Below, one piece after another: positions 9,410-18,213 of a stretch of 64,000 nucleotides of DNA. The notes beneath the pieces were generated by a model that did no database searches, had not been told where the DNA came from, and saw nothing but the letters and a program-made list of their open reading frames with translations. The position numbers and the translations under genes are program-made. The DNA comes from DATAOG01 sp963840925 (lineage in GTDB: Bacteria; Pseudomonadota; Alphaproteobacteria; Geminicoccales; Geminicoccaceae): assembly GCA_963840925.1 (NCBI GenBank), contig CAWJAY010000037.1, forward strand, positions 1-64,000. Reading direction: 5' to 3'. Positions within the stretch are counted from its first letter, which is position 1, and each line of letters opens with the position of its first letter.

Positions 9410-10981
9410 GTGAACGATTCTCGGCAGCATGGTGACCGGAGTGCTGTCGACGCGGCTCGGATCGACCGCAATGGGGCGGGCCTTTGGCCCTTGGGCATTA
9501 ACCTGCTTGGGCGGGGATTGAAGCGGCGATCCTCGAACACGGAGCCACTCGCGCGGCTCTTTCGAGCGCGCGCGGACTCAGGACCTTCCGTGCTACGCCA
9601 CGGCGCGCTGGCGCTCGGGATTAGCCTAGTTGGCTCCTTATTGGCATTCTTGGCCCAAGTTGGGCTAGCTCGCGCGATGAATGCCCAGCAGTACGGGGTC
9701 TACGCATACGCGTTTGCGTGGGTTTCCCTGCTCTCAACCATCGGTACGGTTGGATTTGAGCCAACTTTGCTGAGGTTTGTGTCTGTGTTGCGAGAGCAAG
9801 GTGAATTTGCGGCGCTCCGTGCCGTCATCAGGTATGCTGAAAGATGCAGCGTGCTCGTCTCGGCGGCGCTTGTGCTCGCGGCCGCCACCGCGATTTGGCT
9901 GCTGCGCGAGCGGCTGTCTGCGGAGCTAATGGTAACCTTTGCGATCGGATTGTTGGTTATCCCCGCGACCGCGTTGATGCGGTTGCGTAGTTCGGTCGTG
10001 AGGGTATTCGGGCGGCTTGCGTTGTCCTTGATTCCTGGGAGCTCTCTTCGTGAGTTGATGCTCGTCATCGCCGCGGTCGCGATGCTCCTGGGGGCTTTGC
10101 CAATTGCTTATTCGGCCGTTGCGATGGGGGTGGTTTTACTCGCCAGCGTGCTCGGTTTGGCGGCGGTGAGTGCCGGAGTTCAGCGATCGTTGTTACCGGA
10201 ATCGCACGCGTGTGCGATCGCGACGTCGATTTCCGCCACGCCCCCTGAGGGCGCCGCCCGCGCTTGGCTTCGCCCGGCGCTCTTTCTGCTCGTGTTCATC
10301 ACCACGAACCTGCTGCTCAAGCGGACTGACATTCTCGTGATCGGCTGGTTGCTCGGCACCGAGCAGGCCGGTGTCTACGCGGTGGCCATCTACATCGCCG
10401 GCTTGGTGGTCCTGCCAGTGACCGCGATAGGCACCGTCTTCGCACCCGTCGTGGCGGCACTACACGCGGAGCAGCGTATGGGCGTCTTGCAAGAGAAAGC
10501 GTCCGCCGCTGCCTGGTGGGGTATCGCAGCGGGGGTGATCCCAGGTCTCGCTTTATTCATCTTCGCCCCGATCTGGCTGGGGATGATCGGAGATGCCTAT
10601 GTGGCCGCCAGCGATGTCCTCCGAATCCTAGTCGTCGGCAACCTCGTTGCGGCAGCCGTCGGTCCGGTGCATCTTCTAATGACGATGACCGGCGATGAGC
10701 GACGGGCGGCGACGCTGCACGTCGCCTTCGCAGTTGTTGACGTCCCGCTGGTGTTGCTCTTTGTTCATTGGTTCGGCCTTCAAGGCGGTGCCATGGCGAC
10801 CTTACTGATCGTGCTTTGCTTCAAATGTGCGCTAGTCTTGCTCGTGTACCGCAGGATCGGCGTCTGGTCAGCGCCGGTATGGATAAAACGACGAGACGGG
10901 TCTGGGCCATTGCCTTCCGACATGAAAACCTCAGATGATCCAACGATGTCGTCCACAGGATTGAGGAAATCCAGCAGATGA
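9410..10981 (+). CDS. Wzx-type polysaccharide flippase (MATE/MOP superfamily)
   Basis: The 523-residue protein begins with an unusually hydrophilic leader of about 60 residues, then about 12-14 hydrophobic helices typical of oligosaccharide-lipid flippases, including ALGISLVGSLLAFLAQVGLAR and an ARAM..QYG.YAYAF segment matching the family's first helices. It would translocate undecaprenyl-linked repeat units across the inner membrane. The start is GTG at 9410 after GAAAGGGGG. A shorter form starting nearer the first helix is possible. It lies 38 bases after the GT2. A second, unrelated-looking flippase is encoded at 39501-41000. Confidence 0.88.
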   Translation: MNDSRQHGDRSAVDAARIDRNGAGLWPLGINLLGRGLKRRSSNTEPLARLFRARADSGPSVLRHGALALGISLVGSLLAFLAQVGLARAMNAQQYGVYAYAFAWVSLLSTIGTVGFEPTLLRFVSVLREQGEFAALRAVIRYAERCSVLVSAALVLAAATAIWLLRERLSAELMVTFAIGLLVIPATALMRLRSSVVRVFGRLALSLIPGSSLRELMLVIAAVAMLLGALPIAYSAVAMGVVLLASVLGLAAVSAGVQRSLLPESHACAIATSISATPPEGAARAWLRPALFLLVFITTNLLLKRTDILVIGWLLGTEQAGVYAVAIYIAGLVVLPVTAIGTVFAPVVAALHAEQRMGVLQEKASAAAWWGIAAGVIPGLALFIFAPIWLGMIGDAYVAASDVLRILVVGNLVAAAVGPVHLLMTMTGDERRAATLHVAFAVVDVPLVLLFVHWFGLQGGAMATLLIVLCFKCALVLLVYRRIGVWSAPVWIKRRDGSGPLPSDMKTSDDPTMSSTGLRKSSR

Positions 10982-11038
10982 TCCCACCAGCAAATCCTGT
11001 AACAGCTCTCACACTCAGCTAAAGAGGAATCAGATCTG

Positions 11039-12028
11039 ATGGCTCCCCAATCGACCGTCTCGCGCTCAGCGCGGCTGCCCGACTTTTTCATTGTAGGAGC
11101 ACCAAAGTGCGGAACGACAGCACTTTATACCTACCTTGGCACCCATCCGGCGCTCTTTTTGTGTCCAGTGAAAGAGCCCAATTTTTTTTGTGATCCACAT
11201 ATCCAGGTAATTCGATCCGCAACCCAATATGTTGACCTATTTCGGAAGGCCGGCAACAAGCGGTTATGCGGTGAGGCTTCGGCCTTATACATGTTTTGGG
11301 AGAACCCAATCACCAAGATCCTTGAGTGGAATGCGAACGCAAAGATTATCGCACTTGTGAGAAACCCAATCGAAATGGCTGTCTCTTATCACAATCAAGT
11401 ACTGCAGGCATTCGAGGAAAAGGAAGAGTCTTTTGAAATGGCGTGGCGAAGATCAAGTTCTTCGCTCCGAAAGGAAGACATCGGACCCAGGTGCCGTGAT
11501 GCCAGATTGCTGGATTATCGAAGGGTGTGTCGCCTGGGCGAGCAGGTGAAGTTCGCCATATCAACGGTGCCGCAGAGCCAGTTGCATATTATCGTGTTCG
11601 ATGATCTGCGTGCCAAGCCGAGAGAGGTATATCAGCGCGCGTTGAGATTTCTAAGAGTAGATGATGATGGGAAGTCAGATTTCCCCGTGGTGAACGCACG
11701 GAACCAACAGCGGTCGAAGTCGCTGGGACGCCTGCTGGTGACACCGCCCAGAATACTTGCGGCAATCAAGGGTGCCGCGCAGCAACATTTACCAGTGACA
11801 ACAAAGCGAATAGGCCGACGCCTGCTAGGACTTAATCGGTTACCCAGCCAGCGCCCCGATCTTTCAGAGCAACTCATAGCCGAGATGATCGCTGAGTTCG
11901 AGAACGACATAAGGTTACTCGGGTCTCTGGTCGGCCGGGATTTGCGGCATTGGTGTAATGTAGGCGGGGAATGGGGTGGGCGTGATGACCAGATGCCGGA
12001 GCGTGCTGATGCAGTGGCTTGTGGCTGA
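11039..12028 (+). CDS. Carbohydrate sulfotransferase, PAPS-dependent
   Basis: In this 329-residue protein both cofactor sites are intact. The 5'-phosphosulfate loop reads PDFFIVGAPKCGTTALYTYL (about 14-33), and the 3'-phosphate site is AKIIALVRNPIEMAVSYHNQ (about 99-118). Family members move sulfate from PAPS onto sugar hydroxyl or amino groups. In bacteria such genes occur in nodulation-factor, glycolipid and sulfated exopolysaccharide loci. Start ATG follows an AGAGGAA site. It is the better-conserved partner of the gene at 2897-3967, and together they bracket the assembly genes. Target is inferred from context to be the locus's polysaccharide. No cysteine/PAPS biosynthesis gene lies nearby. 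Confidence 0.88.
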   Translation: MAPQSTVSRSARLPDFFIVGAPKCGTTALYTYLGTHPALFLCPVKEPNFFCDPHIQVIRSATQYVDLFRKAGNKRLCGEASALYMFWENPITKILEWNANAKIIALVRNPIEMAVSYHNQVLQAFEEKEESFEMAWRRSSSSLRKEDIGPRCRDARLLDYRRVCRLGEQVKFAISTVPQSQLHIIVFDDLRAKPREVYQRALRFLRVDDDGKSDFPVVNARNQQRSKSLGRLLVTPPRILAAIKGAAQQHLPVTTKRIGRRLLGLNRLPSQRPDLSEQLIAEMIAEFENDIRLLGSLVGRDLRHWCNVGGEWGGRDDQMPERADAVACG

Positions 12029-12133
12029 CGCTGGAGAATGTCTTGGCTGAAGTTGAGGAAGGTGGAGAGGGCGAGTTGAAGGTTGATGGTATGAGCAACC
12101 AACAGCGACTGAATAGGTCCCCTTACTGCACCG

Positions 12134-12481
12134 GTGGAGAACTCGCGAATGCTGCACGCGACCGAAACACCGTTGGATCGACCACTCCGTACAACGGTCT
12201 GTGCGATCGGATCGGGCGCAAGCGGCCTCTTGCTGACGCGCCGCCTTGTCGAAGCGGGCTTCGGGGTGCTCGTGCTTGAAGCCGGCCCACTGAATCGGAA
12301 CCAGCGCGTTTTTAGACGTCTGCCGCTGCCGATCGAGTATGGCGGCCAGCCAAAAAGCTCGTCACCTACCGTGGCACAGCAGGTGGTCGGCACCAGCGCG
12401 CTTTGGGACGGCTTGCTGGCCCCTTTGGATGCGATCGATTCCAAGCCAGACAGTGCTGGATCTGAACTGCCGGGAGTTTGA
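12134..12481 (+). pseudogene. N-terminal fragment of an FAD-dependent (GMC-like) oxidoreductase
   Basis: A 115-residue frame contains a clear FAD-binding Rossmann start, VCAIGSGASGLLLTRRLVEAG then VLVLEAGP. A later VVGTSALWDGLLAPLDAID segment matches the region after the FAD-binding fold in GMC-type oxidoreductases. These enzymes are normally 500 residues or more. The frame stops here, and the rest of the protein is not found downstream, where the propeller gene begins. It is therefore read as a truncated relic. It may have been an oxidoreductase of the polysaccharide locus, since such genes with the GTSALWDG motif are found in other glycan loci (inference). Confidence 0.6.
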
Positions 12482-12510
12482 GCCAGGTGGCACCAGAGGA
12501 GTCTCCGAAA

Positions 12511-13905
12511 ATGAGGAATTTGCCGGCCAAGGAGAGGGGCAGTAGGACCAGGCTAAGGTCTGTTGCCGCAGTTCTATCGTGTGTCGGGCTATTCGCACTC
12601 ACGGCGACGGCATTCGGACACTGGTGCCTGGAGTCAGTTTGTCGTCCCGCAGCCGAGTGGCTCGAATCCCGCGTCGAGCCAGCCAATGAGCGGAGCGACG
12701 GAGTGGCGCCACCGGACCGAGACCTGAGCGGCTGCATCGCAGCCAGATTGCCTTCCTTTCCAGCAGTACCGAGACCAGCCTATCTGCAATTCTTTGAAGA
12801 TTCTGCTTTCAATACACGCAGCGTGCGGGTATCTGATCCGGGCGGCGACGTGCCGGGTATGGACATCGTCTGGGGTAATGTTGCGCGCCACCACTACTCG
12901 CTAGATCAGGCTTGGAGCGCTAATCAGAAGCTCCTCATGCTGGATCGTGGCACACGAGGAGGTCCTCTCTTCTTGGATGGCGCAACGTACAAGCCCATTT
13001 TTCGACGTGACAGCCCGGGCGAAAGCCGGTGGCACCCGGTCGAACCGGATATTCGGATCTTCGTACGCGATGACGGGGTTGGGCTCTGGAACGTGCGATC
13101 TGACGATAAAACGATCGTTAGCCGCTTTCCTGGGTATGCCGAGCTGTCCTTCGGGCCAAACAAAGGCAATCCCTCTGATGACGGACGCATGATCGCCTTG
13201 GCGGGTCAGGACGAAACGGGCCGTAAAGTCGCATTTGCGTATGACATTCGCGACGATCGGAAGTATCCGGACATCGACATCAGCAAGTTAGAACTGGGTT
13301 ACGTCACAATCTCTCCGAAGGGTGATCTGGTAGTGTTTAAAGGGAAGCTAGACCGTAATGCACAACTGCGAGGCGATCAGACTCGCATCTTCGATCTCCA
13401 GGGAAGCCAGGTGGGGCCGGACTGGTCCGAGTACGGGCGACCGAGCCATTTCGATCTGACGATCGACGGGAATGGCGACGAAGTTGCGATCGGGAAAAGC
13501 AAGGCAGGTCCCGATAAAGGTTTGATCATCAAACGCCGGCTGCGCGACGGACATGTTGAACCACTAACCACCGAGCCAGGCGCGGGGAGCCACGTCTCGG
13601 CCCGGAATATTCGAGAGCCTGGCTGGGTGTATATCACGTATGGCGAACGGCCCAATCGGAAGAACTGGCTACCCTTTGAGTTTGAGGTGGTCGCTCTGAA
13701 GACCGATGGTAGTCAGACTACCCGGAGGCTCGCACGCACCTATGCGGCGCCGGGTGCCTATGTGAGCGAGGCCCACGCCTCGCCCTCGCCGGACGGTTCC
13801 AGGGTCATTTGGGCGAGCAACTGGGGAGAGTCGAGCGGCCCAATCAGCGCGTTCGTGACCGAGATCGATACAGGATCGGGGTGCGTTGGTGTCGCCGGCC
13901 CATGA
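12511..13905 (+). CDS. Secreted/periplasmic beta-propeller-like protein (PD40/TolB-type repeats), function unknown
   Basis: Start ATG 12511 is chosen because it follows an AGAGGAG site and places a signal-like helix (LRSVAAVLSCVGLFALTATAFG) near the N-terminus. That gives 464 residues. The body contains several WD40/PD40-like blades, recognisable by ISPKGDLVVFKG, SDDGRMIALAGQ, SPSPDGSRVIWASN and similar segments. Such folds bind proteins or glycans in the periplasm. No catalytic motif was seen. It sits between the sulfotransferase and the wzc-like gene in the same direction, so a part in polysaccharide export or surface retention is plausible but unproven. Confidence 0.65.
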   Translation: MRNLPAKERGSRTRLRSVAAVLSCVGLFALTATAFGHWCLESVCRPAAEWLESRVEPANERSDGVAPPDRDLSGCIAARLPSFPAVPRPAYLQFFEDSAFNTRSVRVSDPGGDVPGMDIVWGNVARHHYSLDQAWSANQKLLMLDRGTRGGPLFLDGATYKPIFRRDSPGESRWHPVEPDIRIFVRDDGVGLWNVRSDDKTIVSRFPGYAELSFGPNKGNPSDDGRMIALAGQDETGRKVAFAYDIRDDRKYPDIDISKLELGYVTISPKGDLVVFKGKLDRNAQLRGDQTRIFDLQGSQVGPDWSEYGRPSHFDLTIDGNGDEVAIGKSKAGPDKGLIIKRRLRDGHVEPLTTEPGAGSHVSARNIREPGWVYITYGERPNRKNWLPFEFEVVALKTDGSQTTRRLARTYAAPGAYVSEAHASPSPDGSRVIWASNWGESSGPISAFVTEIDTGSGCVGVAGP

Positions 13906-13977
13906 CGCCGGTGTGCTTGGGAGCTCGCCGGCCGCATGGTTCCCGTGATCACGACGATGGAAGTTCAGGAGACGGCA

Positions 13978-16248
13978 ATGGCAAACGAGGCTCTACGACT
14001 AATCGGCGGCGGCTCGGAGGCCAGCCCTGGCGCGGCGCCCGAGGAGCTGAACCTGCGCGAGCTGTGGCGCGCGCTGATGCGCCGCAGGTTCCTGCTCCTG
14101 GCGACGATCGTCCTGGTCACCGGCGGCGCGTTCGCCTACGCCAGCCAGCAGACGCCGCTCTACACCGCCACGTCCTTGATCCACCTGCAGAACCGTGACG
14201 CCCAGGTGGTCGAGATCGAGGGCGTGGTCGACGAGCTGATGGCCGACCCGGCCACGATGGAGAGCGAGGTTCAGTTCCTGATCTCGCGCGGCTTCATCCG
14301 GCGCAACGTCGAGAAGCTCAATCTTATCGAAGATCCGGAGTTCAATCCGGCCCTGCTCAAGGACAAGATCGAGCCATCGTTTCTGGAGACGATCAATCCG
14401 CTACAGTACATCCCGGCGGCATGGCTGGCCGCGCTCCGCGGGTCCGAGACCGTCGATCCCGACGCGGCCAAGCTCGATCCGGCCGCACGCGAGTTAAACG
14501 CGGTCATCGACCGATTCGCAGGTCAGTTCCAGGTTGGCCAGGTCGGGCGCTCCTACGTGATCTCGGTGTCCTTTAAGGCCGAGGAGCCGACCAAGGCCGC
14601 CGAGATCGTCAACAGCATCGCCGAGGAATATCTGGTCACCCAGCTCGAGGCGAAATACGGGGCCGCGCAACGGGCGACCGAGTGGCTGTCCAAGCGGATC
14701 GATGAGCTGCGCGGCCAGGTGCTCGAGGCCGAAGCCAAGATCGTCGAGTACCGGACCAAGAACCAGCTGGTCGATACCAGCAGCCAGAGCAACCCGATCA
14801 CATTGCAGTTCTTCCAGCTCAACACTCAGCTCGCGCTGGCCCAGGCCCAGCGGGCGGAGGCGGAGGCGCGCCTCAGCCAGGCTCGGAGCTTGCTCAGTTC
14901 CGCGGGCGGGATCAATTCGGCGGCGCTGGTCCTGAGCTCGCAGCTGATGAGCAGCCTGCGCGATCAGGAGACCCAGCTGATCCGGCGACTGTCCGAAATG
15001 TCGACCATCTACGGCGAGAACCACCCGCAGATGGTCAATGTGCGGGCCGAGATCCAAAGCGTCCGCGACAAGATGAAGGACGAGGTCCAGCGGATCGTCC
15101 AGGACGAGGTCAGCGAGGTCGCGGTCGCCAAGGCGCGCGAGCAGGAGCTGACCAATCATATGACCAAGCTTCAGGGCGACGCCGCCAAGATCGATCTGGC
15201 CGGCGTCGAGCTGGCCGACCTGACCCGCGATGCGGATACCAACCGCCAGCTGTTCCAGACCTTCCTGACCCGCTTCAAAGAGCTCGTCGAGCAGCAGAGC
15301 ATGCAGGAGGCGGATGCCCGGATCCTGTCCGCCGCCGACGTGCCGGTCGCGCCGTCGGACCCGAAGACTAGGTTGATCACGCTGATCGCGTTCGCGGCCT
15401 CGCTGGTGCTCGGCGCGCTGCTGGTGTTCATCGTCGAGCGCTGGGATTCCGACTACGGCTTCCGCAGCGCCGACGAGATCCAGGCCGCGCTCGGCGTGCG
15501 CGCGCTCGCGCTGGTGCCGGACCTGAGCCGGCGCGAGACCCAGGGCAACCCGGCCGAGGACTATATCCTGCAGAAGCCCAACTCGGCCTACGCCGAGGCC
15601 TTGCAGCGGATCCGCACGAGCCTGTTCCTGACCGATGGCGAGCATCCGCCCAAGACCATCCTGGTGACCTCGTCGGTGCCGCTCGAAGGCAAGTCGACGA
15701 TCGCGACCTCGCTCGCGCGCCAGTCGGCGCGCTCCGGCCTCAAGGTGATCCTGATCGACGCGGATTTGCGCCGGCCACGCCTGCACGAGGTGATCGGGTT
15801 GCCCAACCAGAACGGCCTGTCCGAGGTCCTGACGGGGCGCGCCAATCCGGAAGCCGCGATCAAGCGCGACGAGAAGTCCGGCCTCGACTTCCTGCCGGCC
15901 GGGGTCGGCGTGGTCAGCCCGCCCGACCTGTTCCGCTCCTCGACCATGAAGATCCTGCTCGAGGAGATGGCCGCCTACTACGATCTGGTGATCATCGACA
16001 CGCCGCCGGTCGCCGCGGTCTCCGACAGCTTCACGCTCTCAGGCATCGTCGACAAGTCGATCTATGTGATCCGCTGGAAGCAGACCCCGCGCAAGGTCGC
16101 GCTCGCCGGGCTCCGGCAGATGCTCGACGCCGGCGCCGACATCGCGGGGATCGTGCTGGCGCGGGTCGACGTCAAGAAGCACGCCCGCTACGGCTACGCC
16201 AACTCCGGCTATTATCATGGCTATCACCGCAAATACTATGTTAATTGA
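13978..16248 (+). CDS. Wzc-type polysaccharide co-polymerase with BY-kinase domain
   Basis: Start ATG 13978 follows AGGAG at good spacing. In-frame ATGs at 13936 and 13957 lack one. The 756-residue protein has a Wzz domain with a first membrane helix (LLLATIVLVTGGAFAYA, about 34-50), a long coiled-coil periplasmic region and a second helix (LITLIAFAASLVLGALLVF, about 465). The cytoplasmic tyrosine-kinase domain has Walker A SSVPLEGKST (about 563-572), Walker A' ILIDADLRRPR (about 590) and Walker B YDLVIIDTPPV (about 667). The C-terminus is a tyrosine cluster with about seven Tyr in the last 20 residues, the autophosphorylation site. It controls chain length and export. No wza-type secretin or low-MW phosphatase gene is adjacent. 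Confidence 0.93.
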   Translation: MANEALRLIGGGSEASPGAAPEELNLRELWRALMRRRFLLLATIVLVTGGAFAYASQQTPLYTATSLIHLQNRDAQVVEIEGVVDELMADPATMESEVQFLISRGFIRRNVEKLNLIEDPEFNPALLKDKIEPSFLETINPLQYIPAAWLAALRGSETVDPDAAKLDPAARELNAVIDRFAGQFQVGQVGRSYVISVSFKAEEPTKAAEIVNSIAEEYLVTQLEAKYGAAQRATEWLSKRIDELRGQVLEAEAKIVEYRTKNQLVDTSSQSNPITLQFFQLNTQLALAQAQRAEAEARLSQARSLLSSAGGINSAALVLSSQLMSSLRDQETQLIRRLSEMSTIYGENHPQMVNVRAEIQSVRDKMKDEVQRIVQDEVSEVAVAKAREQELTNHMTKLQGDAAKIDLAGVELADLTRDADTNRQLFQTFLTRFKELVEQQSMQEADARILSAADVPVAPSDPKTRLITLIAFAASLVLGALLVFIVERWDSDYGFRSADEIQAALGVRALALVPDLSRRETQGNPAEDYILQKPNSAYAEALQRIRTSLFLTDGEHPPKTILVTSSVPLEGKSTIATSLARQSARSGLKVILIDADLRRPRLHEVIGLPNQNGLSEVLTGRANPEAAIKRDEKSGLDFLPAGVGVVSPPDLFRSSTMKILLEEMAAYYDLVIIDTPPVAAVSDSFTLSGIVDKSIYVIRWKQTPRKVALAGLRQMLDAGADIAGIVLARVDVKKHARYGYANSGYYHGYHRKYYVN

Positions 16249-16620
16249 ACCGCCGCACGGGCGTAGGACAGTAGGTTCTCTGTGATTGATGTCATCTGGT
16301 CCGAACCGAGCCGGAGGATCTTGCTGACAAGCTGCAACGGGTCTCTCAGGTACGAGGAGGATCTCGGGTCGGATGGCGGGAGTTTTTGAAAGATGGGAGG
16401 AGAGCCTGTCGAGTATCTCCATGTCCTCAGCGTGAAGAGCTAGATTTTGGCCGATTGGGTGTCGTCTCGCTTATTGTTAATATCAGCAATGGCGGTGTCA
16501 TGCGGGAGATCTCACCGCTTCCTCATGAACCCAGCTCCTTGGATTGGCTGCGTGGTGACCTGCTCCCCTGTGGATCCCTCGCTTGATATGGGAGTCCGTC
16601 ATCAGGAGACGAGGAGACGG
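16249..16620. other. Gap between wzc-like gene and IS3 remnant
   Basis: No gene with recognisable content is seen. Base composition drops in GC relative to the wzc-like gene. This may be the original end of the polysaccharide locus. No clear hairpin with T-run terminator was found by eye. Confidence 0.4.
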
Positions 16621-16623
16621 ACG

Positions 16624-16884
16624 ATGAGAGCCGGTTCAACGAGGGGCAGATCATCGGCGTGCTGCGTGAGCAGGAGAGCGGGGCGACGACGGGCTGAGGT
16701 CTGTCGCCGGCACGGGATCAGCGAGCAGACCTTCTATCGCTGGAAGGCGCGGTACGGCGGGCTGGGACCGTCGGACGCGCAGCGCCTGAAGAGCCTCGAG
16801 GACGAGAACCGGCGACTGAAGAAGCTGCTGGCGGAGTCGATGCTGGATATCGCGGCGCTGAAGGATCTTCTGGCAAAAAACTGA
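16624..16884 (+). pseudogene. IS3-family orfA remnant with two frameshifts
   Basis: After correcting shifts near 16630 and at the G-run about 16685-16690, the frame reads SRFNEGQIIGVLREQESG.. then EVCRRHGISEQTFYRWKARYGG and a leucine-zipper-like LEDENRRLKKLLAESMLD, the HTH and multimerisation parts of IS3 OrfA. It ends GCAAAAAACTGA, keeping the A6C slippery sequence used for OrfAB fusion in this family. The DDE-encoding orfB is absent, because IS21 sequence follows at once. It resembles the intact orfA at 49539-49805. Confidence 0.75.
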
Positions 16885-16885
16885 G

Positions 16886-17019
16886 CTCGCCTGCGGCGCG
16901 GCGTAGGGCGGCGCGGCGTCTGATGGCGGCGCTTCGGGGTTGGCATCGATCTCCTGGTAGCCCTTGGCCATGACGTGCAGGCCGAGGGTGTGGAGGTCGA
17001 GAGTCGGATGGGCGAGCAT
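16886..17019 (-). pseudogene. IS21 istB N-terminal fragment
   Basis: Reading leftward from ATG at 17019 the protein begins MLAHPTLDLHTLGLHVMAKGYQEIDANPEA, matching the start of IstB, the ATPase helper of IS21 transposition. It is cut after about 45 residues where IS3 orfA sequence begins. It lies 12 bases after the istA stop, the normal istA-istB arrangement. Confidence 0.7.
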
Positions 17020-17031
17020 GGGGGATCTCCG

Positions 17032-17235
17032 TCAGTGGAAGTAGCGGGGGCCGCGGACGTTGGGATGGTCGATGACCGCCACGCCCTCGAGCTGCGGCCG
17101 GGCGCGGTCGAGATTGTGGGCGAGGATGGAGGCAAGGCTCTTGTAGGTGAGCGCGCCGATCGCGACGGCCCGGGCCGAGACGGCTTCCGCCCGGGCGGGA
17201 TCGAGCCCGCGGAACAGCCCAAGATCCGGATGTGG
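17032..17235 (-). pseudogene. IS21 istA C-terminal fragment
   Basis: The leftward frame reads ARAVAIGALTYKSLASILAHNLDR, then HPNVRGPRYFH and a stop. This matches the C-terminal region of the IstA transposase (ALALGAYSYKSVASIL...H.NIRG..YYH). The upstream part of istA is missing here; it is replaced by IS5 sequence and reappears at 19462-19902. Confidence 0.7.
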
Positions 17236-18071
17236 CTGACCAGCATGCGCTGGCGCAGCAGGTACTCGTTCTTGATCGAACGATAGCCGGTATCGGCCCA
17301 CACGCCCGCGGCCGTGTTGCCGGGATCGAGCAGGTCGGCCAGGCGCGTGCCGGCATGCGCGGCGGCGTCGGTGACCAGCCAGCGGCGGATCAGCCGGTGT
17401 CGGCGATCGGCGCTGATGTGGTTCTGGTAGCCGAACTCGGGGATCGCGAGATCGACCAGCGGGCTTTCGCCCGCGCGCGGCTTGGCCTTGGTGGTCTTGA
17501 CCGTCCAGCGCGCGTCGCGATCCTTCTGGCTGAGCTTGGCCGGCTTGGCCTGCCAGGCGTCCGGCACCCGGCCTTCCTTGATCGCCTGCTTTTCGGCGCG
17601 CGTGTTACGCTGCTTGGGCGCCGCGACGATGCTGGCGTCGACCAGCTGCCCGGACATCGCGAGGTAGCCGCGAGCGCGGAGTTCCCGGTCGAACCGCTCA
17701 AACAGGCTCCGGATCGCGCCAGCCCGGGTCAGCGCCTCGCGCAAGGTCCAGATGGTGTTGGCATCGGGCATGGCATCGCCCAGCCCGAGACCGAGAAAGC
17801 GCATCCAGGTCAGTCGGTCGCGCAGGTAAAACTCCGTGCGCTCGTCACTGAGGTTGTTCTGGGTCTGCAGGATCAGGACCTTGAACATCAGGACATGGTC
17901 GAACGGCGGCCGCCCGCCCTTCGATCGGTCCGCCCGTGGCACGGCGCGCTCAAGCTCACGTCGGAACAGCTCGAAGTCGACCACCGCAGCCAGCCGCTCG
18001 AGGTCGTCCCCCTTCTTCGACAGTCCCGCGAGACGCCCCTCGACGTCGAACATGCCGACTTGCCGCGCCAT
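17236..18071 (-). pseudogene. IS5-family transposase, C-terminally truncated
   Basis: From ATG 18071 leftward the frame gives MARQVGMFDVEGRLAGLSKKGD and a DUF772-type N-terminal domain (RPPFDHVLMFKVLILQTQNNLSDERTEF.LRDRLTWMRFLGL). DDE blocks follow (LVDASIVAAPKQRNTR, LVDLAIPEFGYQNHISAD). It breaks off at WADTGYRSIKNEYLLRQRMLVSHI, where istA sequence takes over. Roughly the last 60 residues, including the final acidic block, are missing. A diverged second copy of the N-terminus lies at 43024-43305. Confidence 0.8.
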
Positions 18072-18213
18072 CCGATCCTCCCTCTCAACCTACGCCGCAC
18101 TTTAGATCAGATCGCCATCGTCTCGCCGAGGTTTTTGGAGATGCGGTCATCGGGCTCAGGCCCTGGCAAGCTGACAAGCTGTGCGGGCCGACCAGATGGA
18201 AAGGATGACCGTG

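Noticed and set aside
14494..15786. Long minus-strand open frame of 430 codons
   Set aside because: It is the complement of the wzc-like gene in a GC-rich codon context; composition is His/Arg/Leu-rich without domains.
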